Source of the DNA: UBA668 sp046086305 | GTDB lineage: Bacteria; Actinomycetota; Acidimicrobiia; Acidimicrobiales; Ilumatobacteraceae | DNA length: 10,092 bases | NCBI GenBank assembly: GCA_046086305.1 | Contig: JBJSXI010000002.1 | Span: forward strand, 1-10,092 | Reading direction: 5' to 3' | Shown here: piece by piece, positions 1-5,620 of the stretch | How positions within the stretch are numbered: the first letter of the stretch is position 1 | How the letters are laid out: each line of letters opens with the position of its first letter | Notes under the pieces: generated by a model | Seen by the model: the letters and a program-made list of their open reading frames with translations, nothing else | The model's database searches: none | Told to the model about the DNA's origin: nothing | Program-made: the position numbers and the translations under genes

Positions 1-1
1 C

Positions 2-184
2 AACGACCAACCCGATGCCGTGCGGGCGGGCTCCGGCGGCCGCGTGCCCGTCGTGGTGGCCGAGACGACCAGCGGTGTCGTCGTTCTGCTCGGGCCCGAC
101 GAGTTGGACGAGTGTCACGGATCGGTCGACCAACTCATGGACCGCATCAGCCAGGCTGCCGCCACACATGGACTTGCGTGGTAG
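2..184 (+). CDS. 3' end of an unrecognised protein gene (partial)
   Basis: This open frame enters from the left edge and stops at TAG 182-184, giving about 60 C-terminal residues. Almost every codon ends in G or C, which sets this frame apart from the other two and marks it as real coding sequence. The visible part has a Gly-rich stretch, a short hydrophobic beta-strand-like segment (VPVVVAE, then GVVVLLGPDEL) and an acidic amphipathic C-terminal helix ending in GLAW. I do not recognise a family and assign no function. An in-frame GTG at 20-22 exists but is unlikely to be the start, because the frame stays open to the edge. The gene converges on the tRNA-Leu gene, with about 76 bp between them and no convincing terminator. 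Confidence 0.7.
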   Translation, partial: NDQPDAVRAGSGGRVPVVVAETTSGVVVLLGPDELDECHGSVDQLMDRISQAAATHGLAW

Positions 185-260
185 GCGCGCCGACGACGGT
201 CTGGTCGAGGCGCTGATGCAGCGCGCCCCTCGTGGAAGTGGACCAGAGCACGGGGATTTG

Positions 261-343
261 TGGGCGAGGGGGGACTTGAACCCCCACATCCTTTCGAATA
301 CTGGCACCTGAAGCCAGCGCGTCTGCCATTCCGCCACTCGCCC
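261..343 (-). tRNA. tRNA-Leu, anticodon CAG
   Basis: Read on the minus strand, the 7-bp acceptor stem GGGCGAG/CTCGCCC pairs perfectly (343-337 with 268-262). The discriminator base is A at 261. The anticodon stem CTGGC/GCCAG (317-313 and 305-301) encloses the loop TTCAGGT, so the anticodon is CAG (310-308), which reads CUG. The T arm is GGGGG-TTCAAGT-CCCCC (285-269). A 15-nt variable region (300-286) forms its own small stem ATTC/GGAT with a GAAA loop, the type II long arm expected of tRNA-Leu. The 3' CCA is not encoded (CAA follows), so it must be added after transcription. The gene lies divergent to fhaA. From memory, M. tuberculosis leuT (also CAG) sits in the same position beside fhaA. 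Confidence 0.97.
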
Positions 344-356
344 GAGTGGAGAAGGG

Positions 357-386
357 AGGTTACCGCGCCTCGATCGTTGCCCCCAA
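357..386 (-). promoter_or_regulatory. Candidate promoter of tRNA-Leu
   Basis: On the minus strand, a TTGGGG -35-like element (386-381), an 18-nt spacer and a TAACCT -10-like element (362-357) lie directly upstream of the tRNA. The predicted transcription start, near 350, would leave a leader of about 7 nt before the mature 5' end at 343. The -10 fits the actinobacterial TANNNT pattern; the -35 matches only TTG. This is inference from motif and spacing. Confidence 0.45.
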
Positions 387-427
387 CCCGCACCCAGGGT
401 CGAACGCCCCGTCGCAGACCCGGCCAG

Positions 428-433
428 TAGCCT
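428..433 (+). promoter_or_regulatory. -10 element of a probable leaderless fhaA promoter
   Basis: TAGCCT lies 8 nt before the ATG at 442. A transcript starting 7-8 nt downstream of this hexamer would begin at or next to the start codon, and no Shine-Dalgarno sequence lies in front of that ATG. This would drive the whole fhaA-to-pbpA operon. No clear -35 is visible. The identical hexamer sits 6 nt before the start of the small gene at 8949. Confidence 0.45.
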
Positions 434-441
434 TCCCGAAG

Positions 442-1104
442 ATGGGTCTGCAGGGCTTCGAGCAGCGCATGGAGCGCCTGGTCGCGGGTGTGTTCACGCG
501 TGGTGCGGGTTCTCGCGTGCTGCCGGTCGAGCTCGGCCGTCGACTCCTGCGCGAGATCGAGGAGCAGCGCACCATCGATGCACGGGGGCGCCGGGTCGTG
601 CCGAACGCCTTCTCCTTCTGGCTCAGTGCCGCCGACCATGCCGGGTTTGTCGAGTTCGAATCCCGACTCACGGCCGAACTCTGCGAGACGGCCCGTCAGT
701 ACGCCCTGTCGGAGGGGTTCGTCTTCGTCGGACCGGTGACGGTCGAACTGCACGTCGACGCCGATCTACGGCCCGGTCGTTTCGAGGTCGACGGCAAGGT
801 GGTGGAGCCCGCAGTGACACCCGGTGGGGGTGCGTTGATCCTGCCGAACGGTGATCGCGTGCCGATCGGCAAGCGAGTGGTCTCGATCGGCCGGAAGGAG
901 GACTGCACGATCTGCCTCCCGAGTGCGAACGTCAGTCGCCAGCACTGCGAGGTGCGCGCCGCAGGAAGCCTGTTCGTCGTGGTTGATCTCGGTAGCACCA
1001 ATGGCACGAAGGTGAACGGCGTGCGGGTCGCGGTCGAACGCATCCTCGAGGACTCCGACATCATCTCCGTCGGTGGCATCAACATCCGGTTCGAGGCGTC
1101 GTGA
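442..1104 (+). CDS. fhaA: FhaA: DUF3662 domain plus FHA phosphothreonine-binding domain
   Basis: Cytoplasmic adaptor of the PASTA-kinase system, 220 aa. Residues 1 to about 115 form the FhaA N-terminal domain (DUF3662), recognisable from the opening MGLQGFEQRMERLV, PVELGRRLLREIE and the VVPNAF segment. The C-terminal FHA domain (about 130-220) has the binding signature R151, S165-x-x-H168 and GSTNGT 184-189, so it should bind phosphothreonine. In mycobacteria FhaA binds phosphorylated MurJ (MviN) and controls lipid II flipping; transferring that role here is inference. The frame is open up to an ATG at 346, but family N-termini begin at MGLQ, and TAGCCT at 428-433 supports starting at 442. 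Mycobacterial FhaA is about 527 aa because of a long linker; here the two domains are almost directly joined. The stop overlaps the fhaB start by 4 nt (GTGA). Confidence 0.93.
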   Translation: MGLQGFEQRMERLVAGVFTRGAGSRVLPVELGRRLLREIEEQRTIDARGRRVVPNAFSFWLSAADHAGFVEFESRLTAELCETARQYALSEGFVFVGPVTVELHVDADLRPGRFEVDGKVVEPAVTPGGGALILPNGDRVPIGKRVVSIGRKEDCTICLPSANVSRQHCEVRAAGSLFVVVDLGSTNGTKVNGVRVAVERILEDSDIISVGGINIRFEAS

Positions 1105-1583
1105 GCGAAGCCCAGCTCAGCATCCTCAACTACGCCCTGCTCGCGCTCGTGTACCTGTTCTTCGGACGTGTGCTGTGGACGGTCTGGAGTGAACTGCGCG
1201 GCCCGAGACTCGCAGGGCAGGCAGCACGCTCCGCCGCCGCCGGTGCGACGACGGCGGCCGCGGGGAGAATGCCCCGATCGTCTCGTGACGTTCCGACGCG
1301 TCTCGTGGTCGTCGAGCCCCGCGTGCGCAGGGGATCGAAGTTCGTGATCGAAGGTGAGGTGACGATCGGCCGGTCGTCGCAGTGCACCATCGTCCTCCCC
1401 GACGACCAGTTCGCATCTCAGCAGCACACGAGGGTCTGGGCCGACAGTGGTGAGGCATGGGTCGAGGATCTCGGCAGCACCAATGGCACTGCGCTCAACG
1501 GCGCACGACTCACCGGCCCCGCACGCCTTCGCCTCGGCGACCGGATCCAGGTGGGGAACACGCTCTTCGAGGCGGATCGGTGA
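1101..1583 (+). CDS. fhaB: FhaB/FipA-like membrane-anchored FHA protein
   Basis: 160 aa, starting at GTG 1101 inside the fhaA stop. One N-terminal transmembrane segment (about residues 7-27, LNYALLALVYLFFGRVLW) is followed by a basic, Ala-rich linker. The C-terminal FHA domain (about 68-158) has R91, S106-x-x-H109 and GSTNGT 125-130, the complete phosphothreonine-binding set. Domain order and length match mycobacterial FhaB/FipA (about 155 aa), a kinase substrate linked to septum formation with FtsZ and FtsQ. The FHA domain should face the cytoplasm, tethered to the membrane near PknB. The stop TGA 1581-1583 overlaps the pstP GTG by 4 nt, implying translational coupling. Phosphothreonine binding is well supported by motif; the specific partner is not visible in the sequence. 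Confidence 0.93.
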   Translation: MSEAQLSILNYALLALVYLFFGRVLWTVWSELRGPRLAGQAARSAAAGATTAAAGRMPRSSRDVPTRLVVVEPRVRRGSKFVIEGEVTIGRSSQCTIVLPDDQFASQQHTRVWADSGEAWVEDLGSTNGTALNGARLTGPARLRLGDRIQVGNTLFEADR

Positions 1584-2698
1584 CCACGGCGTCAGGCGGT
1601 CCGTCACTGCCCGTGCTGGTCGCAGCCGGTGCCACCGACACAGGGATGGTGCGCGACGCGAACGAGGACGCCTACAGCATCGACGGTGTCGCAGCGATCG
1701 TGGCTGATGGGATGGGTGGACACGCGGCAGGTGAGGTTGCGAGCGAGATCGCTGTCTCCACACTGTCCGAGCGGCTGCGCGACGGTGTGAACAGTGTCGA
1801 GTTGCTCGTCGCGGCGGTCGTCGAGGCCAATGCGGCGATCTTCCAGGCAGCCCACAGTCGGTCGGATCAGCGGGGGATGGGCACGACGGTCGTTGCGCTC
1901 ACCACGTTGGTCAGCGGTGACGGACCCGCGCAGTTGGCACTTGCCAACGTCGGCGACAGTCGGATCTACCGGATGCGCGAACACCAACTCGAGCGGATCT
2001 CCACCGACCACAGCTACGTCCAAGAGCTGGTCAATACGGGCCACATCTCCGAGGACGAGGCCCGCACCCATCCGCGTCGCAACATCGTCACACGTGCGCT
2101 CGGCATCGAGCCGACCGTCAAGGTCGACACGTGGATCCTCACAGCAGTGCGCGGGGATCGGTTCGTGCTGTGCAGCGATGGCCTCGTTGACGAGGTCGCC
2201 GACAACGAGATTCGCCAGCTCCTCATCGGCCACGACGAGCCCGACGCAGCCGCAGCGGCGCTCGTCGCTGCCGCCAACCGGAATGGTGGCCACGACAACG
2301 TGACCGTTGTGGTCATCGATGTCGCCGACGGCGAATCGGCAGAGCCTGCAGAGGCGCCAACGATTCCTGCCACCGACTGGATGGCGCGGTCGCTCATCGT
2401 CGCCGACGAACTTCCCGATGCAGACCGTCGTCCGACACTGCCCATCGAGGTCGGACCAGGAGAGCCCGTCGTCGAGACGAGCCGGAATCGTCTCGGTGCC
2501 GTGCTGTTCGGCTCTCTACTCGCTGCGATCATCGGCGTCACGGCAGGCCTGGTGGTCGCGCTCCGCGAGGACGACGCACCCGGGCCGACAACCACGTCGA
2601 CGTCCGTCTCGACGACCACGACCTCGAGTCCGACGAGTACCTCGGTGTCACCGACGACGACTCGACCGTCGACGACAGTGACGACGACGTCACCCTGA
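1580..2698 (+). CDS. pstP: PstP: PP2C-family Ser/Thr phosphatase, membrane anchored
   Basis: 372 aa from GTG 1580, chosen because it overlaps the fhaB stop by 4 nt and the catalytic domain begins within about 20 residues. PP2C motifs appear in order: RDANED (25-30), DGMGGH (43-48), GDSR (D126), SDG (D200) and GHDN (D239), giving the aspartates that bind Mn2+/Mg2+. A charged Pro/Glu/Asp-rich juxtamembrane stretch leads to one transmembrane helix (about 305-327) and a tail of roughly 45 residues that is nearly all Thr, Ser and Pro. The catalytic domain is cytoplasmic and should dephosphorylate PknB and its substrates, including the FHA-linked proteins. Mycobacterial PstP (about 514 aa) has a much larger extracytoplasmic part; here it is only the Thr/Ser tail, which might be glycosylated. 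rodA begins 3 nt after the stop. Confidence 0.95.
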   Translation: MTTASGGPSLPVLVAAGATDTGMVRDANEDAYSIDGVAAIVADGMGGHAAGEVASEIAVSTLSERLRDGVNSVELLVAAVVEANAAIFQAAHSRSDQRGMGTTVVALTTLVSGDGPAQLALANVGDSRIYRMREHQLERISTDHSYVQELVNTGHISEDEARTHPRRNIVTRALGIEPTVKVDTWILTAVRGDRFVLCSDGLVDEVADNEIRQLLIGHDEPDAAAAALVAAANRNGGHDNVTVVVIDVADGESAEPAEAPTIPATDWMARSLIVADELPDADRRPTLPIEVGPGEPVVETSRNRLGAVLFGSLLAAIIGVTAGLVVALREDDAPGPTTTSTSVSTTTTSSPTSTSVSPTTTRPSTTVTTTSP

Positions 2699-2701
2699 TC
2701 G

Positions 2702-4093
2702 ATGGCCCGACTGCGCACCATCGGCGACGTGCGTCGGAGCGCCGAGTTCGGGCTCGTGGCGATGGGTGCTGGTATCACCGGTATCGGCTATGTGCTCGCG
2801 GCGCTGGGCAAGAACTCGCAGATGCCGGCGACGATCATCCCGTTCCTCGTCGCGCTGCTTGCGCTGTTGCTCGCTGCCCATGTCGCCGTGCGACTTCTCG
2901 CCCGCGGCGCCGACAGCACCCTGCTTCCCCTCGCTGTGCTGCTGAACGGCCTCGGATACGTGATGATCGCCCGACTGAGCGAACGTCGGGCAGCGCTGCA
3001 GACGACGTGGACACTCCTCGCCGTGGTCGCCTTCGTGCTGACGCTGCTCGTGGTGCAGCGGGCGGCCGACCTGGCTCGCTACAAGTGGACCTTCCTCGCT
3101 GCAGGCGCAGGACTGCTGGTCCTCCCGATGGTGCCCGGCATCGGGGCGAGTGTCGGCGGTGCACGAATCTGGGTGAGTGTCGGCCCGGTGAACATCCAGC
3201 CCGCCGAGTTCGCCAAGGTGGCGTTGGCGTTGTTCTTCGCCGGGTACCTGTCGGAGAGCCGTCAGGCAATTGCCATCTCGACGCGTCGGATCGGACCGCT
3301 GCACATTCCTGATCCGCGCCATGTGCTGCCGATCACCGTGTCGTGGGCGTTCGCCGTGGCAGTGATGGTGGCGCAGAAGGATCTCGGGTCGGCGCTGCTC
3401 TTCTTCACGCTGTTCACCGTGATGATGTGGGTGGCCACCGAGCGGGCGTTCTTCCTCGTCCTCGGATTTGGGCTGTTCGCCGTGGCGGCAGTCGTCGCGC
3501 ATCGACTCTTCTCGGTCGTGCAGATACGTGTCGACAACTGGCTCGATCCGTGGTCGAGGTACGAGGGACGCGGCTACCAGTCGGCGCAGGCGATGTTCGC
3601 CTTCGCCAACGGTGGCACGGGTGGCACCGGTCTTGGGATGGGGAGCCCGAACAAGATCCCTGCCGCCAGTACCGACTACATCTTCGCGGCGATCGGCGAG
3701 GAACTCGGCCTGGTCGGTGCCACGGCGATCATCATCGCGTTCCTCTTGTTCATCGGCGCAGGGATGCGCGTCGCGGTTCGTGCCGGTCACGACTTCGAGA
3801 CGCTGCTCGCCACCGGTCTGACGACGATCCTCGGGATGCAGGCGTTCATCATCATGGCTGGCGTGCTGCGAGTCGTTCCGCTCACCGGCATCACCCTGCC
3901 GTTTGTCAGTTACGGCGGGAGCAGTCTTCTCTCGAACTACATCCTCCTCGCGCTGCTCATCAGGGTCAGCGACTCGACGGCGCGACGCGCGGGCGAGGTC
4001 GACGATGCATTGACGTTGTCCGAGAGGTGGCAGGCGCGGGGAAAGCGTCGAGAGTTGCGCCGTCGGATCCGGGCCGAGGTGGTGCCGTCATGA
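2702..4093 (+). CDS. rodA: RodA/FtsW-type SEDS peptidoglycan glycosyltransferase
   Basis: 463 aa polytopic inner-membrane protein with about ten to twelve hydrophobic segments. SEDS-family marks include a loop with WLDPW (D282, at the place of the essential Asp of RodA) followed by RGYQ, and the C-terminal signature LPFVSYGGSSLLSNY. The protein polymerises lipid II into glycan strands together with a class B PBP, here the adjacent pbpA product. Its position between pstP and pbpA fits the mycobacterial rodA rather than ftsW of the dcw cluster. ATG 2702 follows the pstP stop by 3 nt, and no Shine-Dalgarno is evident, so coupling to pstP translation is likely. The cytoplasmic C-terminus (from about 425) is strongly basic with Arg/Lys-rich runs. 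The stop overlaps the pbpA ATG by 4 nt (ATGA). Confidence 0.95.
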   Translation: MARLRTIGDVRRSAEFGLVAMGAGITGIGYVLAALGKNSQMPATIIPFLVALLALLLAAHVAVRLLARGADSTLLPLAVLLNGLGYVMIARLSERRAALQTTWTLLAVVAFVLTLLVVQRAADLARYKWTFLAAGAGLLVLPMVPGIGASVGGARIWVSVGPVNIQPAEFAKVALALFFAGYLSESRQAIAISTRRIGPLHIPDPRHVLPITVSWAFAVAVMVAQKDLGSALLFFTLFTVMMWVATERAFFLVLGFGLFAVAAVVAHRLFSVVQIRVDNWLDPWSRYEGRGYQSAQAMFAFANGGTGGTGLGMGSPNKIPAASTDYIFAAIGEELGLVGATAIIIAFLLFIGAGMRVAVRAGHDFETLLATGLTTILGMQAFIIMAGVLRVVPLTGITLPFVSYGGSSLLSNYILLALLIRVSDSTARRAGEVDDALTLSERWQARGKRRELRRRIRAEVVPS

Positions 4094-5562
4094 TCCGCCA
4101 GATTCGCGGGCTCGTCGCAGGACTCTTGTTGCTCTACGTCGTCGTGTTCATTGCGTTGAACACGATCCAGGTGTCGCGCAAGGAGGCGCTCGACGAACAT
4201 CCCTCGAACAACCGCCAGACCATCCGCGACTTCAACCGTCCACGCGGGCCGATCGTCACGGCGGATGGGGTCGTGGTCGCCGAGAGCGTCGCGACAGGTG
4301 GCGGTGAGTTCGCGTTCCAGCGGCGCTATCCGACCGGTGACCTGTTTGCCCACATCACCGGCTACTACACGTACTCGTTCGGCAGTTCGCAGCTCGAGAA
4401 GACGATGGACGATGTCCTGATGGGTGACACGGCTGCACAGACCGTGGGTGGTGTCTTCGGTGGGGCCGACAACAGCGGCACGGTCGTGCTGACCTTGCGT
4501 CACGACCTGCAGCGCGTGGTTGCCGAGGCACTCGGTGATCGCGAAGGCTCCGTGGTGGTGATGGACCCCTCCACCGGTGCGGTGCTCGCGATGGTGAGTC
4601 ATCCGCGTTTCGATCCCAATGCCGTCGCGGTTCCCGATGGAGACGAAGCCGAGAACGCGTTCGCTGCGTTCAACGAGCAGCCGGGTAAGCCCCTCCTCGC
4701 GAACGCGTATCAGGAGCGCTACATGCCGGGCTCGGCGTTCAAGGTGCTGACGACGGGCATCGCCCTCGAGCGCGGTGTCATCGGTCTCGACACCGAGTGG
4801 CCGGTCGAGTCGTCCTGGCTGCCACCGCAGACGGATGATCCGATCGAGAACTACGGCGCACGTGAGTGCGGTGGGTCGATGTCCGAGGTGTTCTGGCGGA
4901 GCTGCAACATCCCGTTCGCCAAGATCGCCGTCACGCTCGGTCCCGATGCGATGGTGCAGGGAGTACGTGAGTGGGGTGTCGGCGAGCAGATCCCCTTCGA
5001 CCTGCCCGCACCTGCGACGAGCAACTTCGAGAATGCCGGACGTGAGCCGATCGATTTCGCTCAGAACATCCCACTGCTCGCAATCGGTGGATTCGGTCAG
5101 GCGAACGATCTGATGACGCCGTTGCACATGTGCATGGTCGCGTCAGCAGTTGCGAATGGTGGGCGCATGATGAGTCCGTATGTCACTGCGAGTACGAAGG
5201 CGCACAACGGCAGACTGCTCACCACGACACGGCCCACGGTGTGGAAGACACCGATCTCTCCGAGCACGGCAGCGGTGCTGACGGGGTTGATGGTCGGTGT
5301 TGTGAACAACGGTACGGGCCAGCCGATGCAGTTGGCAGGCGGGATCCAGGCAGCAGCCAAGACCGGCACGGCACAGCTCAACGCACGAGGTGAACCGCAG
5401 CGTTCACACGCCTGGATCATCGGATTCGCGCCAGCGGCGGCACCGCAGTACGCGGTTGCCGTCGTCTTGAAGGGCACCAACGATGAGATCAGTGCCGGCA
5501 CCGGCGGCCGCCTCGCCGGGCCGATCGCCAAGCAGATCCTCGACTACCTCCTCGGCGGGTGA
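4090..5562 (+). CDS. pbpA: PbpA: class B penicillin-binding protein (transpeptidase)
   Basis: 490 aa, almost exactly the length of mycobacterial PbpA (about 491). The frame is open far upstream inside rodA, but ATG 4090 overlaps the rodA stop and begins a signal anchor (MIRQIRG, then a hydrophobic helix at about 8-26), so this start is secure. A PBP dimerisation region with RGPIV (from about residue 53) is followed by the transpeptidase domain. Catalytic motifs are S215-A-F-K218 (nucleophile and base), S271-C-N273 and K424-T-G426. The enzyme cross-links D-Ala-containing stem peptides on the outer face of the membrane and is the target of beta-lactams. It pairs with RodA. In mycobacteria PbpA is needed for septation and is a PknB substrate; regulation here is inferred from the locus. 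Confidence 0.95.
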   Translation: MIRQIRGLVAGLLLLYVVVFIALNTIQVSRKEALDEHPSNNRQTIRDFNRPRGPIVTADGVVVAESVATGGGEFAFQRRYPTGDLFAHITGYYTYSFGSSQLEKTMDDVLMGDTAAQTVGGVFGGADNSGTVVLTLRHDLQRVVAEALGDREGSVVVMDPSTGAVLAMVSHPRFDPNAVAVPDGDEAENAFAAFNEQPGKPLLANAYQERYMPGSAFKVLTTGIALERGVIGLDTEWPVESSWLPPQTDDPIENYGARECGGSMSEVFWRSCNIPFAKIAVTLGPDAMVQGVREWGVGEQIPFDLPAPATSNFENAGREPIDFAQNIPLLAIGGFGQANDLMTPLHMCMVASAVANGGRMMSPYVTASTKAHNGRLLTTTRPTVWKTPISPSTAAVLTGLMVGVVNNGTGQPMQLAGGIQAAAKTGTAQLNARGEPQRSHAWIIGFAPAAAPQYAVAVVLKGTNDEISAGTGGRLAGPIAKQILDYLLGG

Positions 5563-5564
5563 GC

Positions 5565-5592
5565 CTGAACCCCCGACAGCCCTCGGTATCCT
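5565..5592 (+). promoter_or_regulatory. Candidate internal promoter upstream of pknB
   Basis: In the 58-bp pbpA-pknB gap, CTGAAC (5565-5570) and TATCCT (5587-5592) are spaced 16 nt apart and resemble an actinobacterial housekeeping promoter. Transcription would start near 5599, leaving a 5' leader of about 22 nt that includes a Shine-Dalgarno sequence. It may let pknB be transcribed independently of the upstream five genes. The evidence is motif only. Confidence 0.3.
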
Positions 5593-5607
5593 CAGAGGGA
5601 TTGCGCC

Positions 5608-5615
5608 GAGAAAGG
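5608..5615 (+). promoter_or_regulatory. Ribosome binding site of pknB
   Basis: GAGAAAGG ends 5 nt before GTG 5621. This decides the pknB start: the frame is open further upstream into pbpA, but only this start has a Shine-Dalgarno sequence and begins at the family's N-terminus, a few residues before the kinase domain. Confidence 0.6.
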
Positions 5616-5620
5616 CAGCT

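Noticed and set aside
184..247. Inverted repeats GGCGCGC/GCGCGCC (184-190, 221-227) and TCTGGTC/GACCAGA (200-206, 241-247) downstream of the tRNA gene
   Set aside because: The pairs are interleaved with long loops and lack a U-tract, so they do not form a convincing terminator; short GC-rich repeats are expected by chance here.
346..441. N-terminal extension of FhaA starting at ATG 346
   Set aside because: The added 32 residues do not resemble FhaA, overlap the likely divergent promoter region of tRNA-Leu, and the family N-terminus begins at ATG 442.
2690..3790. Long minus-strand open frame of 366 codons opposite rodA
   Set aside because: Composition is Arg/His/Asp/Glu-rich with no recognisable domain; it is the antisense shadow expected of a high-GC gene with strong third-position bias.
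3343..4089. Upstream extension of the pbpA frame across rodA
   Set aside because: It lies in the wrong frame of rodA, is Arg-rich, and the true pbpA start overlaps the rodA stop.
3937..5127. Minus-strand open frame of 396 codons opposite rodA/pbpA
   Set aside because: Low-information shadow of the well-supported pbpA coding strand; no domain, no promoter or ribosome binding site.
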